Shown here in pieces: positions 46,629 to 54,966 of a DNA stretch of 64,000 nt. A model generated the notes under the pieces. That model was not told the origin of the DNA. It saw only the letters and a program-made list of their open reading frames with translations, and did not search any database. The stretch's first letter is position 1. Each line of letters begins with the position of its first letter. The position numbers and the translations under genes were made by a program. Source of the DNA: Flavobacterium psychraerolatum (lineage in GTDB: Bacteria > Bacteroidota > Bacteroidia > Flavobacteriales > Flavobacteriaceae); contig NZ_JAOQMX010000003.1 of the NCBI RefSeq assembly GCF_025960985.1, positions 1 to 64,000 on the forward strand, given 5' to 3'.

Positions 46629-47009
46629 TTATATTTTTAAGTATCGATAAAACAAAAGTCCCCAGCCTATAATAATTAGTAGGCCTCCAATAGGAGTTAC
46701 AAATCCAATCGTTTTAAAATCAAAAGGAGTCAAGTAATTTGTCGCCAACCCATAAATTGAACCCGAAAACAAAACAACACCTACAACAATAAGATAGTAA
46801 ATAGTCTTTTTTGTTTTCTCAGTAAGAAGTTTGAAACTGGGTAATAATAGCAAGAAAAACGCCTGATACATTTGATATCGCACTCCTGTTTCAAAAGTAG
46901 CTAGTAATTCTGGTGTCAATATTTTTTTTAAAGCATGTGCACCAAAAGCACCAAAAATTATAGCTATCATTCCCATCAATGCGCCCGTATAAATAATCTT
47001 TTTTTCCAT
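46629..47009 (-). CDS. DUF423 family membrane protein
   Basis: A 126-residue small membrane protein with four hydrophobic segments. Blocks are MGMIAIIFGAFGAHALK, FETGVRYQMYQAFFLLL, LFSGSIYGL and TPIGGLLIIIGWGLLF, all typical of DUF423. The ATG at 47009 is chosen; the longer frame adds 24 atypical residues. Function is unknown. Confidence 0.9.
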   Translation of the reverse strand: MEKKIIYTGALMGMIAIIFGAFGAHALKKILTPELLATFETGVRYQMYQAFFLLLLPSFKLLTEKTKKTIYYLIVVGVVLFSGSIYGLATNYLTPFDFKTIGFVTPIGGLLIIIGWGLLFYRYLKI

Positions 47010-47096
47010 TTTGTTTGTATTTATAAAATACAAAAGTATCATATCTCCACAAGAATCACCTATAATAGGAATCATAATCATGCTGATTTAACATTA

Positions 47097-47227
47097 ATTT
47101 GGGCGTGCCACCCTCTCACAAAAGGGCAATTTTGCTGGCGGGTAGTACCCTTTTATAAGAGGGTGTCGTGTTATCCGCTATATCTTTTGGGTTTGCTATC
47201 GCATCCCAAAAGGATACCGCTCCTACC
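47097..47227 (-). repeat. Dispersed intergenic element, copy c
   Basis: On the minus strand the core is AGGAGCGGTATCCTTTTGGG, a hairpin with GATAGCAAACCCAAAAGA, then TATAGCGGATAAC. An extra hairpin follows and it ends with GGCACGCCCAAAT, shared with copy e at 56000. It lies between the divergent DUF423 and saccharopine-dehydrogenase-like genes. Confidence 0.7.
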
Positions 47228-47730
47228 ACTCACGCAGCCGTTCACAAATCAACCATTTATTATCATTTGAAAAAGGTTATAATCAAAATCTCTTTTTGTA
47301 AATTTGTTATTGAAGTGATTGATTGTAAGCAAAATGATTCCTTTAAAAGAACCATTAGTATAAATCAGTAAGGATAAAATGTGTAGAAAAGAGTAATGAT
47401 AAACCTAACTTTCTTTTTTTGTACAGTCCAACAGTTAAAATTAGGTAGTAATGCAGTACGTCCAGATTAAACACAAATATGATTCTATCCTTACAGTACT
47501 ATTTTTAAAATGAAATCTTATTGTTGTTTTATATCCATAAGTCATTCTGGCCCTCTTTTTTGAGATAAGCACTTGGTGCTATTTTCAATCGATCATGAGA
47601 GGGAAAAGTGTCATGGCTCTAAATCGAGTTCGTTACGCACAATTTGATTATACAAATTAGTTTGATCCGATTCAATCATTATCAACTCCATACCAAATCA
47701 CATGGTTTGGACATCATTAAAAAAATCAAT
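47228..47730. other. Gene-free stretch
   Basis: No convincing gene or RNA is seen between the repeat element and the ATG of the saccharopine-dehydrogenase-like gene. A longer reading frame for that gene could begin at 47644 but has no family support. Confidence 0.4.
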
Positions 47731-49086
47731 ATGAGAAATATACTTATTATAGGCGCTGGGCGATCTGCTTCCTCTTTGATTCGTTATCTTCTGGATCATT
47801 CAACCGTCGAAAAACTCCATTTGGTCATAGCCGATATATCCTTGGAGTTAGCTCAAAAAAAAACATTAAATCATCACAATGCTACAGCAATAGCATTAGA
47901 TATATTCGACAAAGAACAGCGTACCCAAGCCATAGAAAAAGCAAATCTTGTCATTTCGATGCTGCCTGCTCATTTGCATATCGAAGTAGCCAAAGACTGT
48001 ATGCGTTTCAAAAAACATTTGGTAACCGCTTCGTATATCAGCGATCAAATGCAGGCCTTGAACGCAGAAGCGAAAGCTAATAATTTGGTTTTCATGAACG
48101 AAATCGGACTTGATCCTGGCATTGACCACATGAGTGCTATGAAAATCATTGATAAAATAAGAGATCAGGGAGGCAAAATCCTAACATTTGAATCTTTTTG
48201 TGGTGGTCTAGTTGCACCCGAATCTGATACGAATCTGTGGAATTACAAATTCACTTGGGCACCTCGGAATGTTGTTTTGGCTGGTCAAGGTGGCGCTGCC
48301 AAGTTTCTTCAAGAGGGTACGTACAAATACATTCCATATTGTAATTTATTTCGCAGAACTGAATTTTTAGAAGTCGCTGACTACGGAAAATTTGAAGCCT
48401 ATCCCAACAGGGATTCTTTAAAATACAAATCGGTTTATGGTCTTGATGATGCTTTGACTTTATATCGCGGAACCATTCGAAAAGTTGGTTTCTCCAAGGC
48501 ATGGAATATGTTTGTGCAATTGGGTATGACCGATGATAGTTATGTGATGGAAGATTCCTTAACAATGAGTTACCGTGATTATATCAACGCATTTTTGCCG
48601 TACCATGCAACCGATTCAGTCGAAATCAAGATGCGTTTACTTCTTAAAATTGACCAAGACGATATCATGTGGGAGAAACTAGTTGAATTGGACTTATTCA
48701 ATGATGAAAAAATCGTTGCGTTGTCCAATGCGACACCCGCTCAAATTCTTGAAAAAATCTTAGGCGATAGTTGGACATTACAAGCTGATGATAAAGATAT
48801 GATCGTGATGTATCATAAGTTTGGTTTTGAATTGAAAGGTATAAAAAAACAAATTGATTCCAAAATGGTTTGTATAGGTGATGATCAAACCTATACCGCC
48901 ATGGCGAAAACAGTTGGATTACCCGTAGCGATTGCCAGTTTATTGATTTTAAATGGTAAAATCAAAACATATGGAGTTCAACTTCCTATTCGAAAAGAAG
49001 TCTATGAACCTATACTTAAAGAATTAGAAAATTATGGAGTTCATTTCAAGGAGGAAATTATCCCTTCAATTAGACACAAAGTGTAA
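47731..49086 (+). CDS. Saccharopine dehydrogenase-like protein
   Basis: A 451-residue NAD(P)-dependent enzyme. The Rossmann loop is ILIIGAGRSASSLIRYLL. Other family blocks are VISMLPAHLHIEVAKDCMRF, NEIGLDPGIDHMSAMKIID, FCGGLVAPESD and NPWNYKFTW-like LWNYKFTWAPRNVVLAGQG. The C-terminal domain ends RKEVYEPILKELENYGVHFK. It may act in lysine metabolism, but related carboxynorspermidine-type enzymes share the fold. The ATG at 47731 gives the normal N-terminus. Confidence 0.88.
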   Translation: MRNILIIGAGRSASSLIRYLLDHSTVEKLHLVIADISLELAQKKTLNHHNATAIALDIFDKEQRTQAIEKANLVISMLPAHLHIEVAKDCMRFKKHLVTASYISDQMQALNAEAKANNLVFMNEIGLDPGIDHMSAMKIIDKIRDQGGKILTFESFCGGLVAPESDTNLWNYKFTWAPRNVVLAGQGGAAKFLQEGTYKYIPYCNLFRRTEFLEVADYGKFEAYPNRDSLKYKSVYGLDDALTLYRGTIRKVGFSKAWNMFVQLGMTDDSYVMEDSLTMSYRDYINAFLPYHATDSVEIKMRLLLKIDQDDIMWEKLVELDLFNDEKIVALSNATPAQILEKILGDSWTLQADDKDMIVMYHKFGFELKGIKKQIDSKMVCIGDDQTYTAMAKTVGLPVAIASLLILNGKIKTYGVQLPIRKEVYEPILKELENYGVHFKEEIIPSIRHKV

Positions 49087-49169
49087 TAAATGTTTCCCCC
49101 AAAAAACATATGATTCCCTGAGTTATATCATCTAAATTATATTGTTCATTTTCTTGAATTATTGTACTG

Positions 49170-49462
49170 GTGATCCTTATCATTTTTACTATAGCATACG
49201 CCCTATTTGCTATTTTACTGACAATACTCCCCCCCCCCCCGGGTACCAAGAGAATCTATGTGTAAAAACTTTTTACAAGGGAGATTTTTCTTATTCTGAA
49301 TTGTTTTTTAGAGTTGCGACTCCAAATGATGTTTATTCCATGAGAATTGAAACTTACAAATTAATTCAATTAACAGCGATATCAGAATCTATTTATAAAA
49401 CTAATAATGATCCTTTTAAACAAACTAATTCGCTGATGAATACTTTATTTCCTGAAGCGTAG
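49170..49462 (+). pseudogene. Possible small membrane protein split at a C12 tract
   Basis: Before the tract, one frame (from a GTG at 49170) reads VILIIFTIAYALFAILLTIL, a clean membrane helix, then Pro. After the tract another frame reads GYQENLCVKTFYKGDFSYSE and on to NSLMNTLFPEA with stop at 49460-49462. A change of the 12 C run (49229-49240) to 13 or 10 would join them into about 97 residues. As given, the helix frame stops at 49263. It may be phase-variable, decayed, or a homopolymer error. No ATG or good Shine-Dalgarno precedes it. Confidence 0.4.
49229..49240 (+). repeat. C12 homopolymer
   Basis: Twelve consecutive C followed by GGG in DNA that is otherwise A/T-rich. This is the longest G/C run noticed in the window and is prone to slippage. 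Confidence 0.95.
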
Positions 49463-49586
49463 GGAAATTAACATCCAATTATCCTGGTATAAACGGTCTT
49501 GTAGCACCTCTCATTCAATATTGTTCTGCTAGAATTTTTGTTTAGGATTTTATTTAGTTTTTGTTAAGATATTTTTAAGGCATTTT

Positions 49587-49644
49587 TAAGCTTAATTTTA
49601 AGCTTAAATGAAGTTTACGAAAATATTTTCGTAGTCTAAACTTC
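49587..49644. promoter_or_regulatory. Two adjacent palindromes upstream of GT4
   Basis: TAAGCTTA occurs twice around ATTT (about 49588-49607). Next, GAAGTTTA (49610-49617) pairs with TAAACTTC (49637-49644) around the palindrome CGAAAATATTTTCG. The last arm ends four bases before the glycosyltransferase ATG, so this is either an operator pair or a leader hairpin that affects translation. Confidence 0.55.
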
Positions 49645-49648
49645 AATT

Positions 49649-50767
49649 ATGGAACTACTACATTTTACATGCTCAACTGTTTGGAGAGGACACGAGCAAA
49701 TGATTATAGATATCTATGAGTCATTGAGAGATAATGAGTTGGTGAAAAATCAAATCATTGTATGTCCTACTAATTCTAAGCTTTTTGAAGTGGCTACACA
49801 GAGAAATTTGAAAGTCATTGGTATTGATTTTAAATCACAATACAATCTTAAAATCGCAAAACAATTAAAGCATATTGTGGATATCAATAGTTCTAGCATT
49901 GTTTTACTTCACAATAGCAAAGCCCATACTGTTGGTGTGATCTCCTCAGTATTTTGTGGATTAAAAATTCCGTTGGTACTTTTTAGAACACTCATAAAAA
50001 ATGTAGGCACCAACTTCTTTCGAAAATTTAAGTACAATTATAAAGGAATCAAAAAAATAGTATGTGTTTCTGATCCAGTGGTTGATATCTTAAAAGCTAC
50101 AATCAAAAACCATCAAAAAATGGTTGTAGTAGGGAGTGTAGTTGATACTGAGAAGTTTATCGGGCAGGTTAAAAATGGTTTCTTACATAAGGAATTTAAT
50201 ATCCCATCGGACTATAAAATTGTAGGGAACGTTTCAGCTTTTTGTAAAGTAAAAGATCATTATACTTGGGTCAATACTGTTGAAGAACTTTATAAAAGAG
50301 GCCTTAAAGCAAAATACATTTTGATTGGCGAAGGTGGATTAGAGTCTGAAATTAAGGAATATGTTAAATCTAAAGGTCTAGAAAATGAAATAATATTTGC
50401 AGGTTTTAGGAATGATGTTCATCAGTGCATCCCTGAATTTGATTTGTTTTTATTTACTTCAAATAACGAAGCTACAGGCGGGGTGATTCTAGAAAGTTAT
50501 GCATGTAAGGTTCCTGTTGTTGCTGCTAGAGCCGGTGGTATTCCGACTGTATTGGAACATAATGAAACTGGATTGTTGGCTGAGGTGGGTAATGCAATCG
50601 ATTTTGCAGACAAAGTGGAATTCTTGATTAATTGCAAAGAAAGTAAAGAAAGATACATCACCAAGGGACATGATTTTTTAATGAAAACAGCCTCTAGAGT
50701 TGTTATTGGATATAAAATTAATGAAGTGTTAAGTCAAATTATGCTCGATGATTATGTTATTGCTTAA
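49649..50767 (+). CDS. Family 4 glycosyltransferase
   Basis: A 372-residue GT-B enzyme of the GT4 family (glycogen-phosphorylase/GPGTF superfamily). N-terminal blocks are FTCSTVWRGHEQMIIDIYES and VLLHNSKAHTVGVI. The C-terminal nucleotide-sugar domain has IVGNVSAFCKVKDHYTWVNT, LIGEGGLESEIKEYV, FAGFRNDVHQCIPEFDLFLF and EATGGVILESYACKVPVVA with the E-x7-E signature. It likely adds a sugar to lipopolysaccharide or an exopolysaccharide. A polysaccharide deacetylase gene follows 101 bases later. Confidence 0.9.
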   Translation: MELLHFTCSTVWRGHEQMIIDIYESLRDNELVKNQIIVCPTNSKLFEVATQRNLKVIGIDFKSQYNLKIAKQLKHIVDINSSSIVLLHNSKAHTVGVISSVFCGLKIPLVLFRTLIKNVGTNFFRKFKYNYKGIKKIVCVSDPVVDILKATIKNHQKMVVVGSVVDTEKFIGQVKNGFLHKEFNIPSDYKIVGNVSAFCKVKDHYTWVNTVEELYKRGLKAKYILIGEGGLESEIKEYVKSKGLENEIIFAGFRNDVHQCIPEFDLFLFTSNNEATGGVILESYACKVPVVAARAGGIPTVLEHNETGLLAEVGNAIDFADKVEFLINCKESKERYITKGHDFLMKTASRVVIGYKINEVLSQIMLDDYVIA

Positions 50768-50868
50768 GGAAATACTTTTTTATTTGGTGCATGGAATGCT
50801 TCTTGTACTCTTTTATTTTGAATTTTTGTGAGGCGTATATTTCTAAATAATTTATATCTAGTAAATAG

Positions 50869-51729
50869 ATGCGCAGGAACACAATGTTTTATCAATATGT
50901 TATGATATATTTTTTATTGGGGGTTGTTTTTTTGTTGGTTATTTTTCTAGTGGTTTTAAACATGCAATTTAAATTATTTTATGCATCAAAAAACAAATTG
51001 AGAATCTTAGAATATCATTCTATTTCTACAAATGGTTTTGCAGATCAAATTACCATCAAGAAAGAAACATTGATTGCACAATTTGAATATTTAAAAGTGA
51101 ATAAATATCAAACATTGTGGCTTTCGGATGTAGAGACCATGCTTAAAAATAAACAATCACTACCTTCAAAATCGATTGTATTGACTTTTGATGATGGTTT
51201 TTTGGATAATTATACCGAATTATATCCACTATTAAAGGAGTATGATTTTAAAGCAGTGCTGTTTGTTGTGCTTGGAAAGATAGGGCAAAAGATTGATTGG
51301 GGTGGAAAGTTTATTAATGAGAATGATAACATGCGTTTGATGAACAGAGTGCAGTTGGATACTATTGGTACACATATAGAGTTAGGTTACCATACCTTTA
51401 AGCATGATAATTATGCACTATTATCGCTAATAGAAATTGAATCTGATTTGAAACTGTGTCAGGAAGTGATTGATAAAGAGAATTTGAATGTTTTTCCTGC
51501 TTTGGCATATGCGTATGGCGGATATTACAGAAAGAGGGGTCATGAACAAAAAGCATTCTTTGACTTGTTGAAAAAATACGGAATACGCTATGGTTTGCGC
51601 ATTGGAAATAGAATTAATGTTTTTCCGTTAAAGAATCAATATGAAATTCAGCGCATTGATATAAGGGGAGGTGATCGTTTTGAAGTGTTTAAAAAGAAGG
51701 TTCGACTGGGACGTAAAAAGTTATTTTAA
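50869..51729 (+). CDS. Membrane-anchored polysaccharide deacetylase
   Basis: A 286-residue protein with an N-terminal membrane helix (IYFLLGVVFLLVIFLVVL) and a NodB-type domain. Motif 1 is SIVLTFDDGFLDN with the catalytic and metal Asp pair, motif 2 is ELGYHTFKHDNYALL (HxxxH-like), and a later block is FPALAYAYGGYYRKRG. It removes acetyl groups from a surface glycan; the substrate is unknown. It pairs with the GT4 gene upstream. An alternative ATG lies five codons later. Confidence 0.88.
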   Translation: MRRNTMFYQYVMIYFLLGVVFLLVIFLVVLNMQFKLFYASKNKLRILEYHSISTNGFADQITIKKETLIAQFEYLKVNKYQTLWLSDVETMLKNKQSLPSKSIVLTFDDGFLDNYTELYPLLKEYDFKAVLFVVLGKIGQKIDWGGKFINENDNMRLMNRVQLDTIGTHIELGYHTFKHDNYALLSLIEIESDLKLCQEVIDKENLNVFPALAYAYGGYYRKRGHEQKAFFDLLKKYGIRYGLRIGNRINVFPLKNQYEIQRIDIRGGDRFEVFKKKVRLGRKKLF

Positions 51730-51799
51730 AAATTGTGATTAATTCTTAATTGACAATCGAAGCTATTTTGAACAAAGATCTTATCGCAACTACTCTTTG

Positions 51800-51893
51800 G
51801 GTTAGGGATAGAAGCGGAAAGCCCGGAAACAAGTGAAGCGATAGCAGAACTTGTTGAGGACTTGCAGCGAATAGCCCGCCCGTAGGGAACCCC
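51800..51893 (+). repeat. Dispersed intergenic element, copy d
   Basis: GGGATAGAAGCGGAAAGCCC and GAGGACTTGCAGCGAATAGC flank a core hairpin AACAAGTGAAGC.../GAACTTGTTG. The words GAAAGCCCGGA and GAGGACTTGCA(G/A)CGAA link it to copy a at 9212. It lies between convergent genes just before their terminator. Confidence 0.8.
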
Positions 51894-51895
51894 AT

Positions 51896-51935
51896 AAAAA
51901 AAAGTCCGTTACTACAGATAGTAACGGACTTTTTT
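51896..51935. terminator. Bidirectional terminator
   Basis: AGTCCGTTACT (51903-51913) pairs with AGTAACGGACT (51920-51930), flanked by A7 and T6. It serves the deacetylase and the dipeptidase genes. Confidence 0.9.
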
Positions 51936-51942
51936 GATTTTT

Positions 51943-53331
51943 CTATTTTGATAATTCTACAAAATATTTATAAAATAGTGGAATGGTTTCGATTCCTTTT
52001 AGGTAATTAAAGATGCCGAAATGTTCGTTTGGAGAATGGATAGCATCGCTGTCGAGTCCAAATCCCATAAGAATGGTTTTGCTTTTTAATTCTTTTTCGA
52101 AAAGGGCTACAATCGGAATACTACCCCCAGAACGAACTGGGATGGCGGGGACACCAAAAGTTTCGGTGTAAGCCATATTGGCTGCCTTGTACCCAATACT
52201 ATCAATTGGGGTTACGTAGCCTTGTCCTCCATGGTGTGGTTTTACCTCTACGGTGACACCTGCTGGAGCGATGGCAATAAAATGTTTGGTAAATAGGTCG
52301 GTGATGGCCTCCCAGTCTTGGTTGGGTACCAAACGCATTGAGATTTTGGCAAATGCTTTGCTGGCAATAACAGTTTTTGCTCCTTCACCAGTGTATCCTC
52401 CCCAGATTCCGTTAACGTCTAGTGTAGGACGAATGGAATTGCGCTCGTTGGTTGTGTAACCTGCTTCACCATACACGGCGTTGAGGTTTAGTGCTTTTTT
52501 ATAATTTTCTAGACTGAAAGGTGCTTTGGCCATTTCAGCTCTTTCTTCAGTAGATAGTTCTTCGACATTATCATAGAAACCTGGGATAGTAATGTGGTTG
52601 TTTTCGTCGTGAAGTGAGGCGATCATTTTTGATAAAACATTGATCGGATTGGCCACTGCTCCACCGTATAATCCAGAATGAAGATCACGATTTGGGCCAG
52701 TAATTTCTACTTCAACATAACTCAGTCCGCGCAATCCAGTGGTGATAGACGGTTGCTGGTTTGAGATCATTCCAGTGTCTGAAATTAATATTACATCATT
52801 CTTAAGCTTTTCAGTATTGTTTTCAACAAAAGTTTTGAGGTTAACACTTCCTACTTCTTCTTCTCCTTCGATCATAAACTTGACGTTACAAGGCAAACAA
52901 TCATTTTTAATCATATATTCGAATGCCTTCACATGCATGTACATTTGTCCTTTGTCGTCGCAAGCACCGCGAGCAAAAATAGCACCTTCGGGATGTGTTT
53001 CTGTAACTTTGATTACAGGCTCAAATGGGGGCGAATTCCATAGCTCGATAGGATCTGCGGGTTGAACATCATAATGTCCGTATACGAGAATGGTAGGGAG
53101 TCCTGGGTCAATTGTTTTTTGTCCATAAACAATTGGGTAGCCATCTGTCTCGCAAATCTCTACAAAATCGCAGCCTGCTTGCTCTAGACTAATTTTTACA
53201 GCTTCGGAGGTGTCGATAACATCTTGCGCATAGGCAGCGTCTGCACTTACAGATGGTATTTTCAATAATTCGATAAGTTCTTTGATCAAACGATCTTTAT
53301 TTTCGTTTATGTAATGCTTAATATTATCCAT
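51943..53331 (-). CDS. M20-family dipeptidase
   Basis: A 462-residue zinc peptidase of the M20 family, CNDP-like. Metal and catalytic blocks are ILVYGHYDVQPAD, RGACDDKGQMYMHV (bridging Asp), IEGEEEVGS (catalytic Glu-Glu), VEITGPNRDLHSGLYGG and ILMGFGLDSDAIHSPNEHFG. The dimerisation domain lies at about residues 200-370. It is cytoplasmic by lack of a signal peptide, and monocistronic. Confidence 0.93.
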   Translation of the reverse strand: MDNIKHYINENKDRLIKELIELLKIPSVSADAAYAQDVIDTSEAVKISLEQAGCDFVEICETDGYPIVYGQKTIDPGLPTILVYGHYDVQPADPIELWNSPPFEPVIKVTETHPEGAIFARGACDDKGQMYMHVKAFEYMIKNDCLPCNVKFMIEGEEEVGSVNLKTFVENNTEKLKNDVILISDTGMISNQQPSITTGLRGLSYVEVEITGPNRDLHSGLYGGAVANPINVLSKMIASLHDENNHITIPGFYDNVEELSTEERAEMAKAPFSLENYKKALNLNAVYGEAGYTTNERNSIRPTLDVNGIWGGYTGEGAKTVIASKAFAKISMRLVPNQDWEAITDLFTKHFIAIAPAGVTVEVKPHHGGQGYVTPIDSIGYKAANMAYTETFGVPAIPVRSGGSIPIVALFEKELKSKTILMGFGLDSDAIHSPNEHFGIFNYLKGIETIPLFYKYFVELSK

Positions 53332-53399
53332 TTATGTGTTGACTTTTAGTACTTTCAAAAATACAAAAAAATGATAAATAAATTTTTTAAAAAAAAGCT

Positions 53400-53428
53400 T
53401 TGAATATTAGAAACAATCCTTATATTTG
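53400..53428 (+). promoter_or_regulatory. Promoter of tRNA-Leu
   Basis: TTG (53400-53402), 18 bases, then TATATTTG (53421-53428) matches the Bacteroidota promoter consensus in both boxes. The tRNA 5' end is 15 bases downstream. Confidence 0.8.
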
Positions 53429-53443
53429 CACCCACAATTGCAC

Positions 53444-53528
53444 GCGGATATGGTGAAATTGGTAGACATGCCAGACTTAGGATCTGGTGCCGCAAGGCGT
53501 GTAGGTTCGAGTCCTATTATCCGCACCA
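53444..53528 (+). tRNA. tRNA-Leu (anticodon UAG)
   Basis: An 85-base cloverleaf with encoded CCA. Acceptor GCGGATA pairs with TATCCGC, discriminator A. The anticodon stem CCAGA/TCTGG holds loop CTTAGGA with anticodon TAG. A long variable arm (TGCCGCAAGGCG) marks a class II tRNA, and the T loop is GGTTCGAGTCC. Confidence 0.97.
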
Positions 53529-53530
53529 GA

Positions 53531-53566
53531 AAAACCCAAAACACTGAGTGTTTTGGGTTTTTTGTT
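53531..53566 (+). terminator. Terminator of tRNA-Leu
   Basis: AAAACCCAAAACACT pairs with AGTGTTTTGGGTTTT and continues in T6. Confidence 0.9.
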
Positions 53567-53589
53567 TTATAAAAAACTCCCTCTTCCAT

Positions 53590-54461
53590 TCCACAGCTTT
53601 CTTTTAAGTTAAATAAATCAGGTATTTACACAAAATTTTCTAGACAAATATTTAATCATCTCAACCAAATAGAAAATAAGAAATCTTTACTGAGCCCCCT
53701 AGAGTATCATTACCTACAACTACCATCATAAAGTATAAATACTTCATCACACAAAATAAACATATTGTATCTGAGCTTATATTTAAAAGTGATTACTCAA
53801 CACCCAAAATACATCATCACAAATAATACTACAAAAAAAAATTAACGAGACAACAATTTAAGACTGCTCAATTCATGAACATCTGTACATCATTCACAGA
53901 AAACAACTTATGAGAATACAAGACAGATCGAATTTAATCCCAATACTATCAAGACAAAACTTAGCAACAGACGAAAATCAACAACACAAGGATATACGTC
54001 TTTATTAATAAAAACAACAGACACTATACCAATATCGCTTCACTTAATAACACTACAAACATAAACTCTCAAAATAGTTAAAGATTTTAAGCAACCCCAA
54101 AATACGAGGTAAGAGACAACATAACAAACAATGGTTTTTCATCTCTGGAAATCAAGACAAATATTTACAAACTAATAAAACTTCACCCTTGAAAGAAGTA
54201 CTTTATATCATCTAAAACAACAAAGCAGGTAAAAGAAAGATAGCAAAGTCGCTATAATTACCAGAACGAAAGCAAATACTATTTTGCAAAACACAACAAA
54301 ACAATTCCTAAAAAGTAAATCATTTAAACCAAAAACCTTTCTAAAATCAAAAAAGCCATTCACAATTAAGTGAAAAGCTTTTCATTGGCCTAACTACTAA
54401 ACCAGGATCAGTTAACTAGACTGATCGCAACACAACTAATTTTAGAAACCTTTATTGAGAC
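53590..54461. other. Gene-free A/C-rich stretch
   Basis: About 870 bases with no useful reading frame on either strand and a strong strand bias: on the plus strand C clearly exceeds G and A exceeds T throughout. The words ACAAC and AACAC are frequent. Near its right end a terminator-like hairpin (about 54352-54385, minus strand) resembles those after the tRNA-Asp genes and may be left from a lost third unit. Confidence 0.6.
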
Positions 54462-54490
54462 AAAAAGCCTTTTATTTCTAAAAGGCTTTC
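54462..54490 (-). terminator. Terminator after tRNA-Asp copy 2
   Basis: On the minus strand AAAGCCTTTTAG pairs with CTAAAAGGCTTTTT-like sequence and ends in T5. It lies 11 bases beyond the tRNA 3' end. Confidence 0.75.
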
Positions 54491-54500
54491 CTCAATTTCG

Positions 54501-54574
54501 CGGTCTGGACGGGACTCGAACCCGCGACCCCCTGCGTGACAGGCAGGTATTCTAACCAACTGAACTACCAGACC
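54501..54574 (-). tRNA. tRNA-Asp (anticodon GUC), copy 2
   Basis: 74 bases including discriminator G, CCA not encoded. Acceptor GGTCTGG/CCAGACC; anticodon loop CTGTCAC in stem CCTGC/GCAGG; T loop GGTTCGAGTCC. It is identical to copy 1, 305 bases away. No TATCTTTG box precedes it, unlike copy 1. Confidence 0.97.
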
Positions 54575-54765
54575 AACTCGCTCTTTAAAATCAATTTTAA
54601 ACTCGAAATTACTACTTCACTATTGTTTAAAATTAATCATTATATATATTTTAATTTTTGAATATGCTTACAATATCAAATACTAAGATATTCTTTGGCT
54701 TAACACCTAAACCAAGATCAGATTAACCGACTGATCACTCTACAAAATTTAATCTTTGATTGGAA

Positions 54766-54795
54766 AAAAAAGCCCTTCATTACTGAAAGGCTCTC
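54766..54795 (-). terminator. Terminator after tRNA-Asp copy 1
   Basis: On the minus strand AGCCTTTCA pairs with TGAAGGGCT (one G-T) and is followed by T8. Confidence 0.8.
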
Positions 54796-54805
54796 CCAAT
54801 ACTCG

Positions 54806-54879
54806 CGGTCTGGACGGGACTCGAACCCGCGACCCCCTGCGTGACAGGCAGGTATTCTAACCAACTGAACTACCAGACC
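54806..54879 (-). tRNA. tRNA-Asp (anticodon GUC), copy 1
   Basis: Identical in sequence to the copy at 54501-54574, with discriminator G and no encoded CCA. A consensus promoter lies 20 bases upstream. Confidence 0.97.
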
Positions 54880-54898
54880 AACTGCGCTATTGCGGTGG

Positions 54899-54928
54899 CA
54901 AAGATACAATAGATTTCCGTTTCTACAA
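54899..54928 (-). promoter_or_regulatory. Promoter of tRNA-Asp copy 1
   Basis: Minus-strand TTG (54928-54926), 19 bases, TATCTTTG (54906-54899): an exact Bacteroidota-type promoter. Confidence 0.8.
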
Positions 54929-54966
54929 GCATTTTTACCAATTATTTTTAAATAATTTTATATAAA

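Noticed and set aside
49229..49250. CCCGGGTACC next to the C tract resembles a cloning polylinker
   Set aside because: Only the SmaI and KpnI sites are present; flanking bases do not continue any vector sequence known to me. Likely chance.
49142..49462. 106-codon frame across the C12 tract read as one intact gene
   Set aside because: Its first 30 residues are unlike a protein start, while another frame of the same DNA encodes a clean membrane helix. Treated as a split gene instead.
53590..54461. rRNA, tmRNA or RNase P RNA in the gene-free stretch
   Set aside because: No conserved core words of these RNAs were found and G content is too low for stable structure.
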